A stretch of 32,713 nt of DNA from JAAOZN01 sp964421575 (lineage in GTDB: Archaea; Thermoproteota; Nitrososphaeria; Nitrososphaerales; JAAOZN01). The notes below the pieces were generated by a model that saw only the letters and a program-made list of their open reading frames with translations, had not been told where the DNA came from and searched no databases. Positions 24,955 to 32,658 of this stretch are shown in pieces (positions within the stretch are counted from its first letter, which is position 1; the number at the start of each line of letters is the position of its first letter). The stretch is from assembly GCA_964421575.1 (NCBI GenBank), contig CAYQXI010000074.1, forward strand, positions 1 through 32,713, in the 5' to 3' direction. Both the position numbers and the translations under genes were made by a program.

Positions 24955-25048
24955 TGGTGGGCCGGCCAGGATTTGAACCTGGGACCTACGCCGTGTCAGA
25001 GCCTGACAGCTCGATGCTGTTGTCCTAACCAGACTAGACGACCGGCCC
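24955..25048 (-). tRNA. tRNA-Val (anticodon GAC) with intron, CCA encoded
   Basis: The acceptor GGGCCGG pairs with CCGGCCC, followed by discriminator A and an encoded CCA (24955-24957). The D arm (GTCT/GGAC) and T arm (CCAGG TTCAAAT CCTGG) are standard. The body is 91 nt, too long for a class I tRNA, and the anticodon stem does not pair as written. Removing 16 nt (25003-25018) gives a 75-nt tRNA whose anticodon stem ACGCT/GGCGT pairs at all five positions (one G-U). It surrounds the loop CTGACAC, with U33 and anticodon GAC, which reads GUC and GUU. The 3' half resembles thermophilic archaeal tRNA-Val. A TATA box lies about 33 nt upstream. A class II tRNA reading was tested and fits worse. Confidence 0.82.
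25003..25018 (-). other. 16-nt tRNA intron in the anticodon stem (position 28/29)
   Basis: The sequence AGCATCGAGCTGTCAG must be removed to restore the anticodon stem. Shifting the excision by one base in either direction creates a mismatch, so the position is fixed if the tRNA is functional. It lies between nucleotides 28 and 29, not at the canonical 37/38 site. I could draw only part of a bulge-helix-bulge motif (AGC of the intron pairing with GCT of the 3' exon), so the splice motif may be of the relaxed type. Confidence 0.65.
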
Positions 25049-25077
25049 TCTTCTGGGCATAGAGTTGTAAAAATGGG

Positions 25078-25085
25078 TTTATAAT
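25078..25085 (-). promoter_or_regulatory. TATA box of the tRNA-Val gene
   Basis: On the minus strand this reads attataaa, centred about 33 nt before the first tRNA base. That leaves a 5' leader of a few nucleotides to be removed by RNase P. Confidence 0.55.
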
Positions 25086-25148
25086 CGTTCTTGAGCGGTT
25101 CGGCGATGATCGAAGAGTCGATTTGATATCCACATAGTAGCTGAGTAA

Positions 25149-25156
25149 ACATATAT
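25149..25156 (+). promoter_or_regulatory. TATA box of the HMG-CoA reductase gene
   Basis: The sequence acatatat is centred 27 nt before the ATG at 25180, with no ribosome-binding site between, indicating a leaderless mRNA. Confidence 0.65.
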
Positions 25157-25179
25157 CTTCGACTTTTCTGGGTTGGCCT

Positions 25180-26475
25180 ATGGTAGTGGACATGACCAAG
25201 ACGTCTTTGCTGCCTGGCTTCTATAGGCTCAGCCCAGAGGAGAGGCTGAAGGTTGTGAAGGAGTTTGCTGGTTTAAGCGATGAGGAGGCTTCGATCATAG
25301 GTTCGATGAAGGGATTGAGCCTAGATTTAGCAGATAGGATGATTGAAAACGTGATCGGGGGGATAACGATCCCCATAGGCATTGCGGTTAACTTTCTGAT
25401 CAACGGTAGGGATTATCTTATACCTATGGCTATAGAGGAGCCTTCTGTGGTCGCGGCTGCAAGCAACGCAGCCAAGATGGCTAGAGTGAAAGGTGGCTTC
25501 ACGACCAGCGCCACACCCCCCATCATGATCGGGCAGATTCAGTTGACGAATGTTGTCGACCCATATTGGGCTAAGATGGTAATACTTGAGTCTAAAGACG
25601 AGATCTTAGATTTGGCCAACGCCCAAGATCCTGTGCTGGTTAGGCTTGGTGGCGGAGCAAAGGATCTTGATGTGAAGGTTCTGCATACACTAGTTGGGCC
25701 TATGGTTATCACGGAGTTGTATGTTGACTGTAGAGATGCTATGGGTGCTAATGCAGTTAACACCATGTGTGAGGCGGTGGCGCCGCTGATAGAGCAGAAG
25801 ACGCGTGGCAAGGTCTACCTGCGAATAGTATCAAACCTTGCTTCGAAGAGGCTTGCTAGGGCTAAGACCGTAGTAGATAAGAACGCCTTAGGAGGAGAGA
25901 ACGTGGTTGACGATATTATACGCGCCTACGCTTTTGCTGCAGCAGACCCCTACAGATGCGCTACACACAACAAAGGAATAATGAATGGGGTCATCGCGGT
26001 AGCTTTAGCTACTGGACAGGATACTAGGGCTCTTGAAGCCGGCGCGCACGCCTACGCTGCTAGAAGCGGGCACTACAGCCCCTTAACCACCTGGGAGAAG
26101 AACGAAGAGGGCGACTTAGTTGGGACAATCGAGATCCCTATGGCTGTGGGGTTGATCGGCGGGGCTACCGCCACTCACCCTGTCGCTAAGGTTTGCACGA
26201 AGATTCTAGGTGTGAAGAGCGCTTCTGAGCTCGCTCAGATAATGGCCGCTGTAGGCTTAGCCCAGAACCTTGCCGCGTTGAGGGCTTTATCGCAAGAGGG
26301 GATTCAGAGGGGGCATATGAAGCTACACGCTAGGAACATCGCTATCGCCGCGGGTGCTCAAGGCGCCTTGATAGACATCGTTGCTCACAGGATGATTGCT
26401 GAAAAGCGCATAAGGTTCGACAGAGCGAAGGAGATACTTGAGGAGCTAAAGCATAGCTCCACCACACAAAAGTAG
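25180..26475 (+). CDS. mvaA: HMG-CoA reductase, class II type
   Basis: Reduces HMG-CoA to mevalonate for archaeal lipid isoprenoids. The 431-residue length, the N-terminal FYRLSPEERL segment and the block MIENVIGGITIPIGIAVNF match the class II enzymes typified by Pseudomonas mevalonii rather than the class I enzymes of most archaea. Catalytic residues align by position with that enzyme: Glu86 or Glu87 in MAIEEPSVVAA, Lys265 in HNKG, Asp281 in GQDTR and His383 in KLHARN. The substrate-binding motif DCRDAMGANAVN is at 183-194. There is no membrane anchor. The cofactor cannot be decided: class II enzymes vary between NADH and NADPH. It is a single-gene unit divergent from tRNA-Val. Confidence 0.93.
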   Translation: MVVDMTKTSLLPGFYRLSPEERLKVVKEFAGLSDEEASIIGSMKGLSLDLADRMIENVIGGITIPIGIAVNFLINGRDYLIPMAIEEPSVVAAASNAAKMARVKGGFTTSATPPIMIGQIQLTNVVDPYWAKMVILESKDEILDLANAQDPVLVRLGGGAKDLDVKVLHTLVGPMVITELYVDCRDAMGANAVNTMCEAVAPLIEQKTRGKVYLRIVSNLASKRLARAKTVVDKNALGGENVVDDIIRAYAFAAADPYRCATHNKGIMNGVIAVALATGQDTRALEAGAHAYAARSGHYSPLTTWEKNEEGDLVGTIEIPMAVGLIGGATATHPVAKVCTKILGVKSASELAQIMAAVGLAQNLAALRALSQEGIQRGHMKLHARNIAIAAGAQGALIDIVAHRMIAEKRIRFDRAKEILEELKHSSTTQK

Positions 26476-26869
26476 CTTATCGTTTACGAATCGCTCTACC
26501 CATCAATATTTAGGCTAAGATTTCAGCTCTCCATCAAACTTTCTCAATACAACAAACATCGGATTACACATGCTTGTAGTATTCTTTCACGATTAGCGGG
26601 CGGGCAAGCAGTTCTGGTTTAACTGGTGTGTATGCTCGATGAGCGTCGCGGCGAGAATAAGTAAAATTTGTCGACTACATAGGGGTCACCATCGATCGGG
26701 TCAGCCGTGTGTAGGAGGCAGTTGACAACATACTGTAAGATTAATAGGCGTTCGAGGCCTTAAAAGGCCAACTTGATCAGAGTAAATATAGATCCGCTGA
26801 AGACTTGGTATAAGGTAGCAGGTGTCAAAAAGCAAACCGAGAATTTGCTGGGAGCTACATTGTTTATAC
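26476..26869. other. Gene-free stretch after HMG-CoA reductase
   Basis: No protein or RNA gene is recognisable in these 394 bp. The one structured element is a perfect short palindrome, GGCCTT-AA-AAGGCC, at 26756-26769. It could be an operator or a small hairpin at a transcript end. Confidence 0.4.
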
Positions 26870-27376
26870 TTAACCCGTCTCATATTCTTCATTAACTTTA
26901 TGTTGTCTACTATTATTACGATACTTTGCTTTTTGGCGCAGAATCAAATAGGTCTCCTCGTTACCAGAATCAACAACCTCTAGTTGGGCGTTATTGGATA
27001 TGTTTGGTTTGTAGATGTAAATTTCATTCTCCTCGGCGTCTTTAAGAACCTTCGAAGGTGGATTAAGCCGCCAAGCCGCTTCAAATTCTTCATCGAGCCT
27101 TGTAATAATATTCTTAATCTTAGATAGCTCCTTTTCTAATGTACTCTCCCGCTCTGCTGCTAAATATCCTAGCACTAAAGTGCTTAAGATTATCAAGAAA
27201 ATGGCAAAGTCGTGCCAGAACCATATAGGAGCGTTAAAAATGTAGAATGGAGAAGGAAAATTACTATTCCACCCAGCCATAATCCTCAAAGGCCTAACCA
27301 CAGCTTCCCACATAATCCAGCAACCAAGTACACTAGCAATCACTGAAGATACAAGGGCAGCCGCACGCTTCTTCAT
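26870..27376 (-). CDS. Two-span membrane protein with cytoplasmic coiled coil, function unknown
   Basis: A 168-residue protein with a basic start (MKKR), a first membrane span at about 7-30, a second at about 50-73, and between them an aromatic and proline-rich outside loop (WNSNFPSPFYIFNAPIWFWH). The remainder is a charged helix with heptad character (ERESTLEKELSKIKNIITRL, about 75-95), then a polar tail. No family is recognised. It stands alone, with gene-free DNA on both sides. Confidence 0.65.
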   Translation of the reverse strand: MKKRAAALVSSVIASVLGCWIMWEAVVRPLRIMAGWNSNFPSPFYIFNAPIWFWHDFAIFLIILSTLVLGYLAAERESTLEKELSKIKNIITRLDEEFEAAWRLNPPSKVLKDAEENEIYIYKPNISNNAQLEVVDSGNEETYLILRQKAKYRNNSRQHKVNEEYETG

Positions 27377-27642
27377 ACAAGCATAGTACTCTATCCATAA
27401 TCCATATGCATTAGTAATTTTTTATCCTACAGACAGTAATATCGATCGAATGAACAAACATCAATTAAAAAGGAGAGGGTAAATCAACAGAATGTGATAG
27501 AAAACTGGCGGGTGTAGTTAACAAGTTCGCAGGTAGAGACCCGAACCCTTGGGGTAGGTTATTCACTATTAAGCCTTCGCTTTTTACAACACTGCAAGAT
27601 TATTAACTCTTTTTGCACCTCATCTAAGAAATGGAGAGGTTG

Positions 27643-27930
27643 CTATGGGGCTGTTTGCTGTTGTCCTTCGGTTGGCTTCTCTTCCCCTATTTCCTTTTCT
27701 ATTTCTTTTTCTATCTCCTCTATGGGTTTGGGTGGTGGTGTTGTTGCTAATGTGTAGCCTATCCAAGCTAGAATTCCGAAGATGCCGGCTACTGCTACAC
27801 TTCCAGTCAGCTTAAGGATAAAGATGTCTAAGCCCATGAGTGGTGGGAAGAAGATGAGCCAGATATATATCGCTATGACAGCTATTGAAACTACCAGAAT
27901 TCCCGCGCCTATTACATTATCTCTATTCAT
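27643..27930 (-). CDS. Small two-span membrane protein with acidic tail
   Basis: A 95-residue protein with two membrane spans (about 6-30 and 40-63), a PPPKP break, and a highly charged tail (EEIEKEIEKEIGEEKP) likely to be helical. The family is not recognised. A TATA-like sequence (atatttaaaa on the minus strand, about 27966-27975) lies roughly 40 nt before the ATG, which supports a separate transcript. Confidence 0.65.
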   Translation of the reverse strand: MNRDNVIGAGILVVSIAVIAIYIWLIFFPPLMGLDIFILKLTGSVAVAGIFGILAWIGYTLATTPPPKPIEEIEKEIEKEIGEEKPTEGQQQTAP

Positions 27931-28200
27931 ATATACTTACCTAGCACATATGTTTGTCCAACATCTTTTAAATATTTTTCGAAGCAAGGCTGCGAACTCT
28001 TTTAACAACCCTCTTATTAGGCGTCTGGCTGCTTTCCTGCCAGTTGTTAAATCTAGTTTTTTCAGGTTAATAGCCTTAATCTTGCTTACGCCGAGTAGCG
28101 TGTTCTTGACGCCATTTTCCTCACACAGTAAGCGCATCTGCTTGTAGCTTCAAAGAGAACTTGTACTGCCTTTAACAGAACTTTCTCGTGGAAAGCACCT

Positions 28201-28854
28201 CTAACGTTCGATCAGTTGACAATCTTTTAGCAGATAGTCCCTGTTTGTTGGCAGTTTTTCATAAAGGTCTGTTGTCGTCAGTATTATCGTTACCTTTTTC
28301 TCCAAGTTTATTTTAGTAAGTAGCTCCATTACCAGTTGGGAGTTTTCGTCGTCTATGCTTGATGTAGGCTCGTCTGCTAGGATTATCTTTGGGCTGTTAG
28401 CTAAAGCCCTTATTATGGCCACACGCTGCCTTTCGCCGCCGCTCAGCATTTCTGGAAACCTATCTGCTAGGCTTGTTAAGCCAAAGTACTCTAGGAGTTC
28501 ACGTGCTCTCCGCCTTCGTTCCTGCTTACCTATCCCAGCTAGAGCTAGTGGTAGCTCTATGTTCTCCACGACTGTTAGAGAGGGGACTAGGTTGAAGAAT
28601 TGGAATACGAAGCCTATGTGGTGGAGCCTCAGCTCGGATTTTTCGTCGCTAAGACAATTCGTTGTCCTTCCGAGGAGCTTGACTTCACCTTTGTCTGGTG
28701 CTTCCAAGAGCCCGATGACCTTGAGGAGTGTTGTCTTTCCAACGCCAGACTTCCCTCTTATAGAGATAAACTCTCCCTCTCTAACGTTTAGGTTCACGTC
28801 CTTCAGCACTTGGATTGCACCGTAGCTTTTCCAAACGTTAGTAAGCTCGATCAA
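28201..28854 (-). CDS. ABC transporter ATPase, MacB/LolD/FtsE type
   Basis: A 217-residue nucleotide-binding subunit. Walker A GKSGVGKT is at 34-41, the Q loop at Gln85 (VFQFFNLVPSLTVVENI), the signature LSGGERQR at 137-144 and Walker B IILADEPTSSID at 157-168. The sequence pattern after the Q loop is that of the LolD/MacB/FtsE group, matching the FtsX-like permease encoded two genes upstream. The H loop, normally THD, reads TTD (195 is Thr), so the usual switch histidine is absent. The TTG start fits the conserved first strand. It lies 145 bp after the large membrane protein gene and is probably in the same operon. Confidence 0.9.
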   Translation of the reverse strand: MIELTNVWKSYGAIQVLKDVNLNVREGEFISIRGKSGVGKTTLLKVIGLLEAPDKGEVKLLGRTTNCLSDEKSELRLHHIGFVFQFFNLVPSLTVVENIELPLALAGIGKQERRRRARELLEYFGLTSLADRFPEMLSGGERQRVAIIRALANSPKIILADEPTSSIDDENSQLVMELLTKINLEKKVTIILTTTDLYEKLPTNRDYLLKDCQLIER

Positions 28855-28999
28855 GCCAACAAGTCGACCTCAACGCTTGAATTCGCCAATCATCACAATG
28901 AGGAGGTGAAAGGGCTCTTGCATTAAGGTAGTCGGCTCTGCTCTATGTTTTTGGATGTCGAGTAGAGTAAGTGCCCTTCTCAAGCACATTGGAACCGTT

Positions 29000-30604
29000 T
29001 CACCTAGCGTATATATTTGTAACCTTGTTCGAGTATATTAGGTTCATCTGGGAAGTCTTCTCCATCCAGTTTTCGGGTAGATCGACGCTGTAGCCTCCGT
29101 ATATTACGTATCCGTTCTTCACCATCTGCTCATACGTGATCAGAATTTGCGGTTTGGAGCCTGTTCTTCCTGTTAGATATTGTAGCCCCTGCAACACGTT
29201 GGTGTTTAAGCCGAAGTAGTTTGTCAGCAAGTAGGAGGTTTTTACATCGCACGCTATTGTCTGGTTGCTTGCTGCGCCTTTGATCCACGCGGCTGCGTAG
29301 TATTCTGGCTGCTTGTATAGCCAGAAGTACCCCATGTAGCGTTCCTGAAGAGAGACCGAGGCGTACAGGTTGTAGGAGTTTAGGGCTGCTGCGGCTATTA
29401 GGGCTGTTATGGCTGCGACCTTCACGATCTTCTGCCGCTGTGAACCGGTGTAGGCTTCATACAGTCTGTAAAGCCCGTATGCAGAGAGGGCTAGTAGAGG
29501 TATGCATAGGAGGTTTAGAGTTCTGTAGGCTAAGGTGAGACCTAGTGGGGTGTCGCCGAAGACGGCGTATGCCCCGAGCCCCGCAAGTGTTGAGAGCCAG
29601 AAGAGGGGTATGAGGTTGTTTCCACCTCTGCTGCGAAGCTCTCCAAGCCCCAAAACTGCTAGCGGAACCATGAGAATAAATGGTGTTGCGTAGAGTAGGT
29701 AGTGGCTTGGTAGAATTGGGGCGTCGGGTGTAAGAGGTCTTCTTGTGCAGAGGAAGACGATGAGGAATATTATGGCTGCTGATGCGGTGCATTTGAGAAT
29801 GGTTCTCCAATTTAAGTGGTTTTGGGGCTTGAGTATCAAGTACAGCGCTATGGTGAAGGTAAGGATCTGGTAGGAGGTGGCTGAGAGTAGATCGCTTAGG
29901 GTAAGGGTCACCTTTAATCCCTTATGGGCGTATAGTGTGAAGTACAGCGTTGTCAAGGCGGTTAGAATTAAGAGGGGGAGGGGGCTGAAGTGGTCTGGGC
30001 TTGCACCCCTCCTAATCCTTATTATGAGGGAGGCTAGGGTTATGGCGGCTAAGGTTGCTATTGTGATTAAAGTGGTGAGGTGGTGTGCCATTACTAGGGT
30101 TAGCGAAGTGACGGTGAATAGCACCATTTCCCTCCATCCTCTACGGCTCAAGGAGATTAGGATGGCGAGCACGTAGAGCGGGTTTGCATACGTCTCCTTT
30201 GTAACACCTGCTGTGAAGAGGGTGTAGGGGTAGGCTGTTGCGAGCAGAATTGAGGAGAATAGGGCTAACTTACGGCTTCCGCTTACCCTATAGATTAGCG
30301 TGTAGAAGATTGGAATTGTTAAGGCTCCTGCTAGTGGGATACCGAAGGCCATGGCTACTATGGGTGTGAGTCCGGTGGCTTGGGAGAAGACTGCGCCGAA
30401 GAGGCTGTTGGCTGGCCAGTAGCGGTTGTAGTCATCAAGTATTCCGCTGTCTAAGCTTATGGGTGTGAAGTTTAGGATGAGATCGGTGTTCTTTATTGGG
30501 CTCCAAGCGTCAACAGAAAAGGGTAGACCGCTTGAGATCGCTGGGTAGAGCCTCAAACTAAGGGCTATTAGAAGAATTAGGGTTAGTTGGAGGTATTTTC
30601 TCAT
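29000..30604 (-). CDS. Large polytopic membrane protein, GT-C glycosyltransferase-like
   Basis: A 534-residue protein with about 11-12 membrane spans covering residues 5-410, then an outside C-terminal domain of about 120 residues. The layout resembles GT-C glycosyltransferases (the Stt3/PMT/ArnT type): a first outer loop just after the first span with acidic residues (Asp32 and Asp41), many short loops, and a soluble extracytoplasmic end. I cannot name a specific member or a confirmed catalytic motif. It lies between the FtsX-like permease and its ATPase on one strand, suggesting that the three products act together, perhaps in export or modification of a lipid-linked or surface glycan. A non-enzymatic membrane protein is the alternative. 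Confidence 0.65.
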   Translation of the reverse strand: MRKYLQLTLILLIALSLRLYPAISSGLPFSVDAWSPIKNTDLILNFTPISLDSGILDDYNRYWPANSLFGAVFSQATGLTPIVAMAFGIPLAGALTIPIFYTLIYRVSGSRKLALFSSILLATAYPYTLFTAGVTKETYANPLYVLAILISLSRRGWREMVLFTVTSLTLVMAHHLTTLITIATLAAITLASLIIRIRRGASPDHFSPLPLLILTALTTLYFTLYAHKGLKVTLTLSDLLSATSYQILTFTIALYLILKPQNHLNWRTILKCTASAAIIFLIVFLCTRRPLTPDAPILPSHYLLYATPFILMVPLAVLGLGELRSRGGNNLIPLFWLSTLAGLGAYAVFGDTPLGLTLAYRTLNLLCIPLLALSAYGLYRLYEAYTGSQRQKIVKVAAITALIAAAALNSYNLYASVSLQERYMGYFWLYKQPEYYAAAWIKGAASNQTIACDVKTSYLLTNYFGLNTNVLQGLQYLTGRTGSKPQILITYEQMVKNGYVIYGGYSVDLPENWMEKTSQMNLIYSNKVTNIYAR

Positions 30605-30645
30605 CTAAATCTTTCTTCGATTTTTGAGTGGTTTAGAAGGTGGTG

Positions 30646-31833
30646 CTATAGATCGGTGTGGAGGATGCTTAGTGAGAGGAGTAGTGTGGTGAGGATGAAG
30701 TTTAGGGCTATGAGTAGTGGGTCGATGTGGAGGGGGATGGTGTGTGATAGTACCTTTAGGTAGCCGCTTCGTTGGATCACTGTTAAGAGTGCTATGGCTG
30801 CGGCGAATCCTGTGGATGAGGCTGCTAACGACCAAGGTAGGAGTTTGGTTAATAGGTCTATTTTTAAGAGCTTTTTAGATGCTCCTATAGATCTTAGGAT
30901 GTTTATTTCGCCTTTGTGCTGGGCTATGATGGTTTTTGACGCTGCTACTATGCTGGCGCTTGAGAGGAGGAAGACCATGGTTGAGAGGATGAGAAGTGAT
31001 TCTCTTGTTAGGCCGTATCTGTCTAAGTAGTTCTTCATGAAGGTGTAGGTTTCTTCAACCCCTATGTCTTCAATCTTAAACTTTGCTAGTATACGTGGTG
31101 TTATAGCTGGGGGTTCTTGGCTGGGGGTTGTGCTTGGCGTTGTGGTCGGGGGTGATGTGGGTTGAGAAGCTTCTTTAGATATCTCCTCGAAGATCTTGCT
31201 GGGTGTTATGATGCTTCCGTCTATCTTGAACCTTATTAGCGTGACGTGTGCGTAGTCGGTGCCGCATAGCCACTGCCCAACGTATAGGGGTGTGAGGATC
31301 TCATCGTCCATTGGTGAGTGTGAAACAAAAATTCCCTTGACTTGTAGCTCCAAGTATCGGTCTGTTAGGACGCCTAAAACGAGTATCTTATCGTTTAGGT
31401 TTAAGCGGAGCCTTTCAGCAACGCTTTTTCCAGCGATCGCTGCGTTTAGGTCGTCTAGCTCAAGCATATCGCCCTCTATTATGGTTACCTCGTTAATCTT
31501 CGTGAGGTCTTCAGGTATTATCCCCCTCAGGAATGTTGATTCGTTTTTTACGATGCAGGGCGTTATGGCTTCGGGGCTGGCGGCTACTACACCGTTTATG
31601 GTGCTTATCTTCTCGGCTAGGTAGGTTGGGACGAGGCCTGTGAATGGTGTGCGGCTTTTCTTGTCGTAGAGTGCTATGATGTCTTCTTCCTCACCTAGGT
31701 ATGCTGTGAAGCCTTTGTAGAAGCCTAATAGGGTTAGGGCGGTTAGTGAGAAGAGCATGGAGGATATGGTGATGATTAATGTGAGGGTTAAGATGCGCCC
31801 TCCCTTCAGATATTTAAAGCCTCTGAGCCTCAA
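30646..31833 (-). CDS. ABC transporter permease, FtsX/MacB type
   Basis: A 395-residue protein with one N-terminal membrane span (about 13-40), an extracytoplasmic MacB-like periplasmic-core domain (about 45-275), and three further spans (about 278-300, 330-352 and 370-392): the 1+3 topology of FtsX-family permeases. The motif GEINILRSIGASKK (308-321) is the conserved coupling-loop sequence contacting the ATPase. A Pro/Thr/Ser-rich stretch (about 224-243) inserted in the outer domain is typical of archaeal cell-surface linkers. It is first of the three genes permease, polytopic protein, ATPase. It may be a mechanotransmission or lipoprotein/peptide-export type system, with unknown cargo. Confidence 0.87.
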   Translation of the reverse strand: MRLRGFKYLKGGRILTLTLIITISSMLFSLTALTLLGFYKGFTAYLGEEEDIIALYDKKSRTPFTGLVPTYLAEKISTINGVVAASPEAITPCIVKNESTFLRGIIPEDLTKINEVTIIEGDMLELDDLNAAIAGKSVAERLRLNLNDKILVLGVLTDRYLELQVKGIFVSHSPMDDEILTPLYVGQWLCGTDYAHVTLIRFKIDGSIITPSKIFEEISKEASQPTSPPTTTPSTTPSQEPPAITPRILAKFKIEDIGVEETYTFMKNYLDRYGLTRESLLILSTMVFLLSSASIVAASKTIIAQHKGEINILRSIGASKKLLKIDLLTKLLPWSLAASSTGFAAAIALLTVIQRSGYLKVLSHTIPLHIDPLLIALNFILTTLLLSLSILHTDL

Positions 31834-32014
31834 GCCAAACTCCTCATCTCTTTTCGTCTTCTACTAGTTTCTCGATGGTGTAAGCCTTTCAATATGGCGC
31901 AGCAGCTACTTTCCCGATGCTTTAACTCTATTTCTGAGGATTATGAAAGGGTTTTGGCAGAACTTTTATTCTTAGACTGCCTTAGTTCTTAACGCATTTT
32001 TATCTCTATTAGAG

Positions 32015-32437
32015 CTATAATCTTCTTTTCAGTGGTGTTTTGTCGAAGTCTTGGTCGTTTGATATTATTTCTTTGGCTTTGCTTTTTAGGGCAGCTGTTA
32101 AGTGTAGAGCGTCTTCGTAGTCTAGTTCGTATTCTTTCATTAGATTTGCTGCTTGGGTTATGTCTTTTTGGGTTAGGGAGATTATGGTTAGTCCTGGGAG
32201 ATCTGTTATTGAGTGAGTTATTTCTTCGACGAGTGTCTGATCTTTTAGGTTTCTTCCCGTTAGGCCAGCGATTATTACTAGTGTTTGGTATATTGTTAGG
32301 GTTGAGGTTGCGTATTTTCCTTTTGGGGCTTCTTCAATCTTCTTTATCCATTGGTAGGCTTTTTCGCCGAAGGTTGGGTGGTTGCCTAGCCAGTAGATGA
32401 ATATGTTGGTGTCTATGTACCTTTCGATGTCCACCAT
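32015..32437 (-). CDS. vapC: VapC-type PIN-domain ribonuclease toxin
   Basis: A 140-residue PIN-domain endoribonuclease, the toxin half of a VapBC pair. Acidic residues are Asp9 in YIDTNIFIYW, Asp109 in DYEDALHL and Asp128 or Asp130 in SNDQDFD. At the position usually held by a glutamate after the TSTL motif there is Gln51 (TSTLTIYQ), which could weaken metal binding. The start ATG at 32437 is chosen because it places MVDIERYIDTN at the normal PIN N-terminus. A longer frame reaches 32482 but adds a basic run inside the antitoxin gene. It overlaps the vapB coding region by 25 nt, consistent with translational coupling. Confidence 0.88.
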   Translation of the reverse strand: MVDIERYIDTNIFIYWLGNHPTFGEKAYQWIKKIEEAPKGKYATSTLTIYQTLVIIAGLTGRNLKDQTLVEEITHSITDLPGLTIISLTQKDITQAANLMKEYELDYEDALHLTAALKSKAKEIISNDQDFDKTPLKRRL

Positions 32438-32658
32438 CTTCTTAAAACCTCTACTATAAAGTCGTCTAGATCGTCGGGCCACTTTTCGACCTTGAAGGCT
32501 CCGTAGTATTTGTCGGCGATTGATTCGATTGGTTCGATGATTATTGTTTTTCCTTCAGTTCTCATTTTAACGTAGCCTCCTTCCTTTATGCTAACCTTTT
32601 CTCGGATGGCTTTTGGGATAACTACTCTACCCTTTCCGTCGATTTTGGTAGTTTCCAA
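32413..32658 (-). CDS. vapB: AbrB-type antitoxin VapB
   Basis: An 81-residue antitoxin. The N-terminal AbrB/MazE swapped-hairpin DNA-binding domain is clear (TKIDGKGRVVIPKAIREKV, then KMRTEGKTIIIEPIE). The C-terminal 30 residues (YYGAFKVEKWPDDLDDFIVE and following) are the toxin-wrapping tail. It probably represses its own operon by binding the promoter with VapC. The TTG start fits the domain. A TATA-like cataatat lies about 20 nt upstream near 32673-32680, close to the end of the window. Confidence 0.88.
   Translation of the reverse strand: METTKIDGKGRVVIPKAIREKVSIKEGGYVKMRTEGKTIIIEPIESIADKYYGAFKVEKWPDDLDDFIVEVLRRWWTSKGT

Noticed and set aside
24958..25048. Reading the long tRNA as class II tRNA-Ser(CGA) with a variable arm
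   Set aside because: The anticodon loop would be five bases or lack U33, no paired variable arm forms, and the 3' half with loop CTGACAC is typical of tRNA-Val.
27520..27570. tRNA-like fragment (GGCGGGTGTAG with a GTTCG nearby)
   Set aside because: No acceptor or T-stem pairing could be formed.
27937..28137. 66-codon minus-strand frame with a basic helical translation
   Set aside because: A TATA-like box for the next gene (ATG at 27930) lies inside its 3' end, there is no clear start signal, and a longer competing frame runs on the other strand. More likely non-coding.
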